DNA of 64,000 nucleotides from Trichopria drosophilae. Lineage: Eukaryota > Arthropoda > Insecta > Hymenoptera > Diapriidae. The notes beneath the pieces were generated by a model. That model made no database searches. It saw nothing but the letters and a program-made list of their open reading frames with translations, and was not told where the DNA came from. Made by a program: the position numbers and the translations under genes. The DNA lies in assembly GCA_030407085.1 (NCBI GenBank), contig CM059582.1, positions 25,247,001 to 25,311,000 on the forward strand. The letters run 5' to 3'. Positions 33,074 through 45,529 of this stretch are shown in pieces (within the stretch, counting starts at the first letter, position 1; every line of letters begins with the position of its first letter).

Positions 33074-33419
33074 AGTGGGAGGACAATTTTATGAGAATGT
33101 CTTGTTATTTCTAAGATTCTATGGCACTAGAGTTGGACCGTGGAAGGAATATAATCATGAGAGTATAGTAAAATTTGCGGCTAAGGTATATCAAAATAAT
33201 CCCAGAGACTTGCCTCACGTCTAGTATTTTGGAAACGTGATTAAACGTACTCAAAATGAATTATTTAAGATGATTAAGTCCGGAAACATCGAGTTGGAAC
33301 TAGCATGGCAATCTGTTATCCATACTCGAAAATTTTTCGAAATCGGAACACATCCTAGTAAAGCGGATCGTAACACTACGCCTCGTTATGTCCCATTTAA
33401 ATCCAGAACAATATTATGA
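33033..33419 (+). pseudogene. Unrecognised ORF fragment with one in-frame stop
   Basis: One frame of 128 codons with a single TAG at 33222-33224. It reads GVGGQFYENVLLFLRFYGTR, then after the stop FKMIKSGNIELELAWQSV and IGTHPSKADRN. Its style matches the ORF at 31965-32504, and both are in the same register, so they may be parts of one old gene separated by the tandem repeat. Not matched to a family. Confidence 0.35.
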
Positions 33420-33602
33420 ATAATTTTGGCAAAACATCTATATACTTTCATTTCAAACTTATTGTACATAAATGTACAGATAGATTCTCGGTTAAATCTC
33501 TTTATTTATTGAAAGTCAAAATAAAAAAATTAATTTTTGGGGTGTGGTGGAAATCACGAGAAACGCAAAATGATATGTACATAGCAGAAAATAGTATTTT
33601 CA

Positions 33603-33797
33603 ATGAGTACAGAATCTTGTCGCAGTCGTCTGCTTATTACTCAATTTAGATATTTATTTAGTAACGAGTTCTGTTTCCCTCTGGTTGCGTTAAGGACAAT
33701 TACAATTTCGGATTCGCACGCGGGAATGATAGATACAGTGTTGCCACAAGAGTTCAAAAAACTGAAATCTAAATTGGGTATGGCACATGCGCAGTAG
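33603..33797 (+). pseudogene. Unrecognised ORF fragment
   Basis: Open frame whose second half (ALRTITISDSHAGMIDTVLP, then EFKKLKSKLG) looks protein-like and ends at a TAG near 33797. It could be the C-terminal piece of the same relic as 33033-33419. No family recognised. Confidence 0.25.
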
Positions 33798-33849
33798 TTC
33801 GAAATTTTTTTAAGTTGGTGTTCTGGGTCAATTTAGCTTCAATTATAAT

Positions 33850-35000
33850 AAATGTATGCCCTCGTAGAAGGTGAGGGTGTAAGTGTAGAAATTCAATATC
33901 TGTTTACACCAAAAAATACAACGAATTTTACGTTTCAAGTCCGCATTTATTGCTTATTAAAATGTATAATGTTTTTATTTATAGAACAGTGTTAATATAT
34001 ACAGTTAATATAATACGACTTCATACAGAAAAATGTTATTTACTAATTTTGAAAATGCACTTTTTAACGTTTGCATTATTACTTAAATAATCAACATTTT
34101 TTTGATATTTATCAATATATTCCTCATCTTTTTAATATTTTTTTATAGTGAAAATTGATATCAGCAGCTGGTCAAAAAGTTTTATTTTACAATTATGATA
34201 GTAATTTAAATCGCTTGTTGCACATTTAAGTAATATGTTTTCAAATCAAATATATAAATAAACATAACCGAAAATAAAGATCTACGAATGTCTTAACGAA
34301 ATTCATAAACCTTTTATTAGAATGACAAAATAATGTCTGCTAACAACATTGCTTGTAATATCTGATTATATTTAAAATTGTTTAATTTTTATCGTATCAG
34401 TAGATAGTAATATATTTTTTATAACAAAAATTCTCTATTAATTTATATTAAACCCCTAAAGAATTTAAAAAATGGCTTCGAAAGATATCAGAAAATGTAG
34501 AAAACATACACATAATATGTTAAGTATGAAATGTTTACAAATGAATACCATAAACATCAAGTATTTGTTTTCAGATAATTGTATTCATTAGAATAAATAC
34601 ACTGAAAAATATATAGGTATATTTGAATTCAATTTACGCATTGTATACAATGCTCCTTATCAATCTTGAATAATAATTCATGACTAGTTTTAGACATGTT
34701 ACATCTAATAATTAGAAAATTGAAATAATTGTATGGAATGAGATGCAATTAGAAGTATGTTGATGAGTCCAGTCATATTCAATTACACGCAATAGTATGC
34801 AAGTATACGAAGAAATTACATAAGAAATGACTCTCCGTCTTAACACGGTTGATCACCACGGCAGGTGAGGTTGGGTTAAGTTAGTCGCACGTGCGAATCC
34901 GTCGTCTTTTTTCCCGCGCCGGTTTTATTAATTTTCCTAGTCACTTTTCTTCATATTTTAGCTCCTTCTCTCCTTTACTCCTTCTCTCCCGCGCGCGGTC
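33850..35000. other. No gene seen
   Basis: Very AT-rich intergenic DNA without protein-like frames or clear repeats. Confidence 0.5.
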
Positions 35001-35009
35001 GAGTTAAAC

Positions 35010-35165
35010 AAAACAGTATTTTGGGAATATAGTGAGAGAAACTATTATTTTGTTCCCGACTAAATTCAATTTGCTCCCTAAACAGGGAATGCGCTACTTT
35101 GCTCCCGCAATATAGGGAGCGAAATAGCATTTTGCGCTCAGAGGGTGAGAGAATATTTTAAATGC
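35010..35165. repeat. Foldback locus with GGGAGC(A/G)AAAT core
   Basis: Contains TTGCTCCC, GCTCCCGC and GGGAGCGAAATAGCATTTTG, with TATTTTGGGAATATAGTGAG on the left. It is an inverted relative of 45530-45680, which has CTATTCCCAAAATA and the same GAGCGCAAAATGCTATTTTG words in opposite order. Confidence 0.6.
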
Positions 35166-36712
35166 AAACACTTTAAGCTGTAATTCAGCTCACTAAAGCG
35201 GTGTAGATTGTCTGCCCCTAAATGCCATACACCTTTTCCTTGTTAATCGTCTATATCCAGGTCATATCTCGAACTAGTATCGCTAATCATCAAATTCGTT
35301 ATTTAAAATACTTGAACGCAACTTTTGCATGAAGTATCGGAAGTATCGCACATCGATACCTTCGTTATTTTGTATTCACGACTTTCTCAATACCATATTT
35401 CTAGTTACTAGATTTTTGCAGTACTTCCGATACTGATGGTATCGTAAAACGATATCGGCGTCAGTTTACTCTGGAACCTTTACGACACTTTCATAATACC
35501 ACTAATGTCAATATCTGTATATCTTTCCTTTCCTTAAATATTTTATTTTTCTCTTATAACTTCTCTTATAACTTGGATTTCGTTAATTTATAGATCCGGA
35601 AAACATTACTATTTGACATCATTTTCAGAGCTTTGGAGTATGAAGTACAGAATGACATATGCGTTTACACTAAACAAATTGCTGTTTAACTCTAAACAAT
35701 TATTCCACTTTTTTTTTGGTCCAGAATCCTATTGCTTTAATTATGGAAAAGGCAGGGTTAATGTTATTTTTTTGGGATTAAGTATCTCGTCGTCCGCATA
35801 ACCCAATGCAACTACTCGAAGTTGGGGTGCTAAAGGATGCAACCTAGACCCACAAACACATAATAAAATACTATAGGATGAATTAAAAACCGGATTAATT
35901 ATTTAGTTCATGAGCAATAAAATACCGCGAACCAAGGCTGGATCTTCAAAGTACACCTAATACGCCGCACGCGAATTCATTTTTTATTTTTTTGTAAATA
36001 TAAAAGTTTTTAAAAGTTAAGGGAAATGGAGGAAAGCTAAAACTTATTTATTCTCCTGTCTCCAAATCTCTTTACACATTATTAATTTAATTTTTACTAG
36101 CAAACAATCATTTATTTTAGTGAGCAGGTAATATTCCTCAACCTGTTGGTTCTATTTTATTAGTAGATAATAATTTAATAAAAACGAAAAGCACAGTTTT
36201 TCTGATAAATACCCTCTCGAGCGTGATTCCTATTGACTATTGTAATTCCTCCAGAACGAATTCCGACAAGGCAACTGGCGCCCGTTAACGAGCAACCCTT
36301 CCTACTTATCCCCCGAGTTTAAACGATGCGTTTAGCGTTCAAAAAGTTTCCGGAACGAGGTACCGCGTATAACAACACGTGTAATAAAAAACGTTTTAGG
36401 TTTTTCACTTTTCTGGAACCATTTATCAACTTTGATATCAACTTTGTTCAAATTGTCGCATAACTTCAACAAAACTTTGTTCCTAACATACATGAATTAG
36501 TCATGCATATGTGTATTACTGAGTGATGCCTAACAGATTTTATTTTTCCGAATTACATACAAAATTGTGACCGATTAACAAATGTGTCAATTATTGTTAC
36601 AAACTGGTTCCTGTAACAATAAGTCTGTTATTCTGGATTTGTATTGGAATGATTAGTTAATACTACTAAATTGCGTGTAAGATTTGATATGTAAATCTTC
36701 TTGCAAGCTCTT
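35166..36712. other. No gene seen
   Basis: AT-rich. An open frame at 35613-35801 has no family features. Confidence 0.45.
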
Positions 36713-36720
36713 AATTTAAG

Positions 36721-36944
36721 ATGAAGCTGAAACTAGCCCCTATTCCAGCCTCTACTTTCATTCGATAGTCTTAATAATATGCATACACATATCACTTCGA
36801 GGTCCAGAAAATTCATAGATATGCCAAAATAAATGCAGAACATGAATCCGAATTGACCTTAACGATGCTGAAATTAATTAATGAGTTATAAAATTAGGGG
36901 TGAGAGAAGTAGGGGCTAAAATAGGGGGCTAGCTTCAGCTTCAT
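36721..36944. mobile_element. MITE, 224 bp, 8 bp duplication
   Basis: Flanked by AATTTAAG (36713-36720 and 36945-36952). Inverted ends about 35 bp: left ATGAAGCTGAAACTAGCCCC, right complement ATGAAGCTGAAGCTAGCCCC. An 8 bp duplication with short inverted ends fits the hAT, P or Merlin groups; which one is not resolved. No coding capacity. Confidence 0.8.
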
Positions 36945-36952
36945 AATTTAAG

Positions 36953-39900
36953 GTAGACAAGCAGATGATTTTAGGCAATGCTAAAGTAGTCGGTTGATTA
37001 ACAATAATTTATAGTAACAAATCAAATTAAAACTCACTTTGTTTAAATTTAATCTATTTCAAAATAAAAGATAATAGACATCTTATTCCCTCTATCTTTA
37101 TTTTTGGAATTCACATTAATTCAAGAGTAGTTAAAATGGCAGAAAATTGAAATGATGTTGAATACTTCACATTTTCATACTTACTAAAGAATTCAGATAA
37201 ATAGAGAAAGGCAGCCATAAATGCGTATATCGACAGGAATTCAAACGGTAAGTATCCAATTCCTTAAAATAAATGTAAAGAAATTGAGAATAGCCAAGAA
37301 ACTAATTCTGAACCTGATGTCTGAATTATTTTTAATACATTTTTACTAGGTAGACACCATAAATAACATTAAACAGCAGACAGAGGCACTATTAATTTAT
37401 AAATATGGATTATAGGTAGAAAAATAATATAGCCCACAAATAAACATTTTTAAAATAAAAGACAACATTACCAATGAAGAGTTAGAAGTAGATCTACAAA
37501 AGCAAAACAATTTAGATGACTCATAATAAAAAATTACCGTTAAACATATTTTTAACACTCCGGGAGTAGAACTCGACTTTGCGCCCCACAGTGAAATATT
37601 CGGGCTCAAATATTATCGAACCCCTCGCCCGTCATATTAAAATATATGGCATGGAACAAGGGCGAAATATTTCCGAATATTGTGATTGTCGCTTCGCTGG
37701 TGCAACAAACTTTAGAATCGGAAATATATAATAAAATATATATAAAACGTGGAATATTGAAAAATCATCAATGTTGAACATTAATGAGTGTAAAAATAAA
37801 ATAATTTATAACTTATAATAGTAACTATCAAATTTTAACTTATGGTCAATTAAAAAGAATTAAGATTATTGAGATGTCGATAACATTTTCGACGGAAAAA
37901 AATGTTTCAATTATTAGAGTTTATCATTCGTATGAAATGACAATAGAAGAGTTCATCGATTCGATTGCCGAAGCTGTAATTCTAACAGTAATCGGTGATA
38001 AAATTGACATATAAGCGGAAAACGATACTGAAAGAAAAGATGGATACCTAAATTTCTGAATACAATGTACAATCATGGATTCCTAAATGTCATAAACACC
38101 CACTCAAAAGTTACGATAAACACAAAATAATGCATTGATCGTGATTTCATAAAAATCTGCGGACATCCTGATCTAATAGAAATATTATTAAGTCGGCTAC
38201 TACAGATCATTATCTAATTTTGACAATATCGCCGATAGCAAAGTCAAACAGTAATATAACGTCTACTTCATGCATGAATGAATGACATAAAATAAATCCT
38301 AAAACTTTGAAAGAACTTTTTAATTTGCTCAATTTTCTTGCACTACTTTAAATGATTTTATTGTCACATCGGATGAAGCACTTATGACGGTTCGGATATG
38401 AAGTCTAATTTTAACTGCGGTCCTGATATGGTCCCCCCATGGTTCATTAAACCATGTTTACCTATTTGCTAAAACCCTTGATCAATGTAATGTATTTCTG
38501 CCTATGAATGTTCCGTATTCTCAATTTTATTAATCATAATTCTAAATGCGATAATTTATGACCTATTAAACTTAATTACAGTACTTTAATGCATATAAAT
38601 AACCGTCGATATTAATATATACTACACACAAAATTTAATTTACCTTCTATCATACATTACTCCATTTTTCCATAAACTGCACTATAGCAAGACAAAATTG
38701 CATAAATTGGAAAATCTATTAAAATTCTTCTTTTCATTAGTAAAGAACAGCGATCAGCTAGATAAGGTACGCTGTTGATAGGACACTTTACATCCAAAAG
38801 TCATCTTCTCGTAGTAAACGAGATTGTATTGATCAGAGCATTTTTCAGCTTCTCCTCCTCATCCATGTATGAATATGATTCAAAGGGGCAATCGCTCTAC
38901 GGGGTGTGGTATGGTAGCACTCGCTGTGGGTGGCAGTGCCTTGCTGCTGTCTTGTATTGTTGTGTGATGTATTGTGCTGTAATTCTGCTTGACCCATTCA
39001 CTTGATCGTACTCCGCGAATAGGCCCTCCTGTCGTCGAAGCAGAGCAACATCCATGTCCTATACTAATTTTTAGAACGGAACCTATGCGACAACATATTC
39101 CTAATTTCCTATTTTGAAATGAAGGAAATGTGTATTTAAGACTTGGATGAAGCATGTATTTAATATTCCTCCGTGCATTAATGTACTTATAAGTACCTAC
39201 CAAATCTTGTTTCAAATTGAGTTTACGATGAAATTGTTTGCCTTTGTAAAATAACATCTGGCAGTATTTACAATTATGTTTTTCAACATTTTGTTTTACC
39301 AAATGTAAAGTGAGTAGAGGAGTAGATTTTTCGCTTATAAAAACTTTGAAAAAAACGTTCTTTTCTCTGACGCGTACTGCTCCATTGTTTTCCAATGATT
39401 GCTTGCTGATGAATCAGTGACTTCCAGTTATAAATAACGTTTGTATGTTCCATTTCACACAGATTATAGTTACGAAGTCGCTACAGGTTTTACTGAACGT
39501 TCAGTCGTGAAGTTATGTACACAGTTTTATTGGATTAACATTACAATTCCTAATTGATATGCTTAACAACAGTAACTCATGAACAAATGTCTTCAACATT
39601 TTGATGTACTTCAACATCAATTTCCAGTGAGTAATTTTGAAAATGGAACGTTCAAAGATCAGTTTAATGAGCCGAAAAAAGTACGATTATGTCAGTTAAT
39701 CCCCAATTTGAATCAAACTCTCAAGAATTTCTTTTCACCGGATATTATGAATTTTCGTGTACGGGAAATGTTAATAAGTCTTCCTTTTAACTGAAACGTG
39801 ATTAAAACGATTTTTTCCATTCCAACAAACAAACAAAACTCTCTAAATTTCTTAGAATAAGCATTCACTTTTTGTGGAGTGAAAATTGAGCCAGTTTAGT

Positions 39901-40050
39901 AAGAAGTCCATTATCACACGAGTGAAATCTCACTTTTAATAGAGTGAAAATTCATTCTTGAATAGTGACAATTCCTTCTTTCCTCTTTTGACAATACGTA
40001 TCTGTAAACATCATAGGAAGATACTTAAAATAGTGATAAATGAATTAATT
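36953..40050. other. No gene seen
   Basis: AT-rich. The longest frame, 38880-39395 on the minus strand (171 codons), includes HNCKYCQMLFYKGKQFH but no full zinc-finger spacing and no family resemblance; I do not annotate it as a gene. Confidence 0.4.
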
Positions 40051-40056
40051 TATCTG

Positions 40057-40212
40057 AGCACTCCTCAGGTTCGCGCATTACGTTTCAATTTCAAACAAAA
40101 AGATATAGTAAATTGTGAACTTTTACACCAATGCATGAAACTGCGGAGTAATTCACAATTTACTATGTCCTTTTCTTTGAAATTGAAATGTAATGCCTGA
40201 ACCTGAGGAGAA
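40057..40212. repeat. Foldback element, about 155 bp
   Basis: CTCCTCAGGTTCGCGCATTA at the left is inverted at the right as TAATGCCTGAACCTGAGGAG, and the arms continue through TTTCAATTTCAAA and AGTAAATTGTGAA on both sides (about 65 bp each) around a short loop. A MITE-like palindrome. Confidence 0.75.
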
Positions 40213-40259
40213 CTTGAGTGCAGGGGGTCTGCGCCTCTGAGACTCTCGGTTTTCGTAGT

Positions 40260-40370
40260 ACCCTAACCTCCCATATCTAACCATTCAGGTTGTGGGTTTG
40301 GTAGTTCACCCATACCTATGTGGTTGGAGGTTAGGCTAATATAAAAAGGGGGTCTGGGGGCGGAGCTTTT
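40260..40370 (-). repeat. C-rich plus CCTAACC dispersed repeat, copy 2
   Basis: The minus strand reads CGCCCCCAGACCCCCTTTTT, then AGCCTAACCTCCAACC. The same order (C-run, AGACCCCC or AGAACCCCC, then TAACCTAACC words) is at about 17028-17095 and 53645-53695 on the plus strand. Confidence 0.45.
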
Positions 40371-40957
40371 CAGCACGCAAGCGCCCCCAGTTTCACGCAT
40401 TATCGTAAAAATTCGTAGCATACATTGTAGGTAGCGCATATAACTAGTCACATTTGTCACCATTTTACGAGCTTTCTTTTGCATTACGAAAAAAATGTAC
40501 TTAACCCATTTTGTAAAGAATTTTGCGTTCTACAACTTTTGTTTGAAACATTTTAACGGCTGATTTTTACTTTCGGAAATAAATACAAAAAACTTTTAAA
40601 AAAAGTTTCATATTAAAACAATTCCTTATATAGGGGACTTTTCAAATGAACGGGATCATCAGTTTACCCAACATTTAGATTAACCCGTCAAGACGTTTAA
40701 GGGCTCAAAATGTTCGTCTGGTCAGGACGGTTCAAAAAAGTTCTGGCCTTTTAGAAAATACAACATGGCGCCTGAAAACCATATTTTCATGTAACAGTCA
40801 ACCAAAACGGTAGTAAAATATTCCACTTTGAGAAATATGCGTCCAAAAAGCAAACTCAGTTTGAGACTTATTATTACGAATGCCAATGGAATTCCGAATA
40901 CAAAATGGTGGGTGCAAAATAGCGAACGTTATACCATCACCAATTTCGTTTTATCGC

Positions 40958-41170
40958 AACAAAGGCCCGGGAACAAATTTCCGAAAATGCAAATCCCGAA
41001 AGACTAAAATTTCGATATTGCGTGAGTCCAAGGTATTTTAATTTGTTTTCTTTTTGCCAAATTTTCGAAGACAAAGTGAAGAAAATGACACTGGAGTCAT
41101 GCTATATCGAAATTTTGGCCTTTCGGTGTGTTAATTTTCGGCACTTTGTTCCCCGGCCGCAACAAATGAT
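40958..41170. repeat. Foldback element, about 210 bp
   Basis: The left arm GGCCCGGGAACAAATTTCCG through AAATTTCGATATTGCG is inverted at the right as CGAAATTTTGGCCTTTCGG through GCACTTTGTTCCCCGGCC, arms about 80 bp with several mismatches. Confidence 0.65.
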
Positions 41171-43165
41171 TTAAGATCATTTTAAAGTATCGATATAATG
41201 TGTTTTTGACCATGGGTTATTATTATAATTTTTTCTCACATAGGCAATTTTAAAGTTTGCCATTTATCCCAACAACGTTTCTACTTGATAATTGCTCTTA
41301 GAAACTGATACCTAAGCATTTCTGGCTGCACTAAGTACGAGATGAAATCAGAAAATTAATATTGTCAATTTATAAAATGGCTGATTCAAAATGGCGGATA
41401 GCACGAGTTTCATGAGGTTATTGGGATAAACGTCATAATTTAAAATAGCCGTAACTTTGAGAGAAAATATCGTAGGAGGTTGATCAATAGCTCATCAATT
41501 GTAGTAAAAATCGATCGCGATCTGTACACAGCAAATACTGCAAACATATGCATTGTTTGAGTACATAAACTCAAATATCTCTAAATACTATCGCGAATGG
41601 CCAATTCTAACCCCGAATTCAGACTCTATTCGTTATCTGAGAAATATATCTGCGTTTGGTTCAGCTACTAAAAGAAGATACTAACATTACTTTAGCAAAT
41701 GAAAATTTCTTTAATTACCCAAACATTATTTGGTATTGTTAAATAGCTGATATTACGACAGAGGGAAATAAAATGTTTTAAATTGAAATGATGAATATCT
41801 ATGTAACAATTTTTAACAATATTTCTTTATAAAGATAATGAAACTCGTTATTTACATATAATTCCGTCAAATCTTATAATTCAACACACACAACCAGCAT
41901 ACGTACAACATTGTCTCTTTCTAAACATATCCCAATAAGCAAAAAGAAATATTAAAATATTCCAATAGAGTACTTTTTACTAAATTTACGAAAGAAGCTG
42001 CTTACATTGTAAACGCTAATGTGAGTACTTAACACACCAATATTGAAACATCTAATTTTTCCATACGTTATTGACAATTATTATTATATTCCAGTCGGTC
42101 TTCTCAAACATCCCGCACACAGTACGATCGCATACCTATCATATGCACTACATACAGAACGCGGTGCTTATATACGGACCAGTTCGTGCTTTCTCCACTT
42201 GCGAGAAACATTGTGCATGATAATGCACAAGGGTGCATGCATTAAACGCAGTCCCTTATGCACCGCCATGCGGAGGGCATTTAATTCGCCCACTATTGTC
42301 CACGTCAAGATGTCCAAGATATAGAATATTTTAGGACTTTTTTACGACATATATGAAGGACTAATTTCGGTCGATAACGTTTTTCATTTCATACATTTTT
42401 TCATAAAGACTATTTTCGGAATATTTATTGCGCACTTTGGAGGCTACATGATGAATTCTTTATTTCGAAAGTGTTCTGAATAGGATATTTTAACGTTTCT
42501 ACTGCTCGTTAATAATGAGACGCAATTAATTTGGAGGGGTATGTAACAAAGTCAAATTCACTTCTAGTGTTTGTGAACAAAGCGCGAGAAAACAGTGCCA
42601 TCGAATAATGCTTCCATTCTGGAATCACCTGATGGTAATATCGGTGACTCGAGAGGAAAGTGCTATAGTGTAGCGGCAGATGGCGAGTCATCGTGTATTT
42701 ACTAGAATCCCTATATATATTATAGTACATATGAGTAGAGACACCGATAGTCGCTCGTACTTGTCGAGAACAGCAGAGCTTACAAAGCCAAATTGGCAAC
42801 ACTGCCGTATTTGTTGCGATTGGTATTTCGTACAAAGTCACAAAGTGCTTGCTGATATCTAGTACAAAGGTTGTAGTAGCTGATTAGTAGCAGCATTATT
42901 TTAATGTTGACATGTGCTTTAGTTGTTAAAACATTGAGTTATTTTTTTAGCGGTGACAAAATATAACCTAGAAATACTAAACTGTCAAAATATTTGCCGT
43001 CCATTCGTCCAGAATAAATTTCGCTGAAATAACTGAATATTCACAACGTTAATGAAATATTTCCATCATATTCCTTTAATAAACCATTTCATAGTTCATT
43101 TTTGACTTGATGGTTAGCTATGATCTAAAGGATCAGCTAATTGCCATTAACAACATATCATTTTA
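41171..43165. other. No gene seen
   Basis: AT-rich. Frames at 42043-42324 and 42509-42841 lack any family features. Confidence 0.45.
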
Positions 43166-43168
43166 TTT

Positions 43169-45226
43169 CCCAGATAGAAATGGGCGTCGTTAAATTCCGG
43201 CAAAGTAACCCAGCACTGGTAGCCATTACAAATTAACGGAAAAAAATCAGCACTGACGATAAAGTGGCGAGGAGCTGATCCACTAATCGTACCCAGTACT
43301 GTTTGCGACATTAAATTAGTTCTGTCAACGATCCTGCAAATCTATTGCCCCTCCCCTTTTACTACCCTGAATGCTGTTTTCGTACTGTCAAAGTACTAAC
43401 TCAGTACGGATATTCAGTGCTGTATTTGCTAATAAATGAATACTGACTAAGCACTATACTGGCTACCAGTACCAAGATCAGTAAGAAGTAACTTTCGACC
43501 ATCGGCGTACATCAGCACTAACCCTGCATAGGTAGTCAGTACTATATTCAGTAGTAAATCAATATTGTCTGACGGAGCAAATTAGTACTGACTCAGTACT
43601 GACGGATAGTAATGTCATCGATAAGAAATAACGTCTGATTGTATGTCAGCACTGTATAATATTGTGCAATATAATGTACAATATTGATTACCAGTACTAT
43701 TTTCACTATTGAATTATTACTGATTGCCGAAAGAAGTCATTACTGATTACTACATTACTGTATTAAATGATTGCAGGCCCTAGTAAAAATATCGGAGGTA
43801 CGCTGCAACTGTCTAAGTACTAATTTTTACCACTCATATTGAAAATTAAATCAGAATCTTATAAAATGTCTGTATCGGCACCCATTTAGCACAGTTGTCA
43901 GCATTGATTTTCAGAGTGGGGACAGTACTGACAAACGTGTCGAATCAGTAATATTTTAGTATGTACAGAAGGATTGAAGCTGTAACGATTTTGGACTGTT
44001 TTTTTTAGTTGTGTCAGTACTGACCAAGCAATAAGTTCAATATTTCTACTTAGAATTGCTTCATTTTAAGTTCTCTGCGGTTCATTATAAGTCACTCTTT
44101 TTCGTGAGATGGAATAATTCCGAGCATAACGTTGTAGTTAGGTTGTCACCATAGTACGCGGCAGGCCCAGGTTCGATACTCGAAATAGTTATTTTCGTAT
44201 GGTGGGTGTAAAGTGCGACTTTCAGCCCGCAGGCAATTCTTATGCCCGAGGGACGGCGCGGCGAAGCCGGTCCGAAGGTATAGAGTATTGCCGGAGGGTG
44301 TAAAGTCTTACGCCCCACGTGCGAACATTATTTTTCGTCGTAGTAGGCGTAAAGTACGTCTTATTTAAGTAAGCAAAGAGGTATGTCTTTCCGCCTACGT
44401 ATGAGGAAAATAATGTTCGCACGTGGGGCGTAAGACTTTACACCCTCCGGGAATACTCTATACCCTCGGGCCGGCTTCGCCGTCCCTCCGGCATGAGAAT
44501 TGCCTGCGGGCGTAGAGTCGTACTTTACGCCCACCGTACGAAAATAACTATTTCTCATACGTAGGCGGAAAGACATACCTCTTTGCTTACTTAAATAAAA
44601 CGTACTTTACGCCTACTATGACGAAAAATACCTCTTTGCGCATCGATTTGCAGGAGTAAAACTGACTTTCACGTCTATTGGACGTTAAGTGAAACGTAGG
44701 GTAAGAAAAGTTACAACCGTCGGCGATCAACGGCTCGAGGGCCGGCCTCGCCGGACCGAGAATCGTTCCAATCGCCGGCAGGGGTAACTTTACGCCCTAG
44801 GGTTCACTTTACGCCTAGTAGGCGTAAAAGTCAACTTTTCGCCCGCAAAAAGAGGCGTAAAGACGTACTTTACGCCTACTATGACGAAAAAGATTTTTCC
44901 TTGTATAAATTCATAAATTTATTTGCGAGTGTTGACATTGTGTAACATATCATATACTACTGATATAATACATCTAGGGATATATAAAAAATATAAAAAT
45001 GAAATGAAATATATAGATAATAATTTGTTACATTCTTCACGAGATATTTTCTTTTTCTGGCAGTACTGATTTCGGACTCTCCGACTACGGTAGTCAGTAC
45101 TGGTTAACGTTACATGCCGCGACTGCCCCAGTAATGATGCAGTATTGGCAGTCAGTACTAAAACTCCGGCAAACAGTAGAAGGTCAGTACAATGTCAATG
45201 GTTTTTCTTTCAAATGTCTACCTGGG
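43169..45226. mobile_element. Element with CCCAG ends and dense CAGTACTG-like motifs
   Basis: The left end reads CCCAGATAGAAAT, the right end complement CCCAGGTAGACAT, flanked by TTT on both sides (43166-43168 and 45227-45229). Between about 43200 and 44040, and again at 45058-45190, the palindromic word CAGTACTG or close variants (CAGCACTG, TCAGTACT, TACTGACT) recurs at short spacing. Such subterminal motif arrays are binding platforms for transposases in several DNA transposon groups. The centre, 44140-44890, is a foldback insertion or core. No protein is encoded. The superfamily is open; a 3 bp duplication is only weak evidence. Confidence 0.6.
44182..44890. repeat. Foldback locus with GGCGTAAAGT core and interleaved inverted repeats
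   Basis: Arms are interleaved: A 44182-44334, B 44331-44405, A inverted 44407-44554, B inverted 44554-44630. A includes GTGTAAAGTCTTACGCCCCA and a GGCGAAGCCGG core; B includes GGCGTAAAGTACG and AAGCAAAGAGGTATGTC. A further hairpin at about 44690-44812 has GC-rich arms (GTCGGCGAT / ATCGCCGGC), and the word TTTACGCCTACTATGACG at the end of B inverted recurs at about 44870-44887. Confidence 0.75.
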
Positions 45227-45529
45227 TTTCTAATATAATGCTGCGAAAAGACTAAAATGATTTTATCCCAAAATTACATGAAGATTTCTAAAACATTAAG
45301 TCGATGAGTTTTCAAATGCTTGTTCATCATAAATGCCGATAGAGACTATTTACATTTTGTTATCTTTCCTTAAATTCTAAGCTTAGTATTTATGTAGAAT
45401 ACAACTGTGCTCACATATAATCTCCGTACTGACCATTCCACCCATTCCATATTGTTTTTTTGAGGTTCCTTATATCCATATACCATACATTTGAAATTCA
45501 TCCGCTTACAGGAAAGTATGTTTCTCACA

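Noticed and set aside
38880..39395. 171-codon minus-strand frame with a CxxC pair
   Set aside because: Zinc-finger spacing is incomplete, no splice context or family similarity, and it spans low-complexity sequence.
43169..44040. CRISPR-like or tandem-repeat array of CAGTACTG
   Set aside because: Spacing is irregular, there are no fixed-length spacers, and the setting is eukaryotic; a subterminal motif array fits better.
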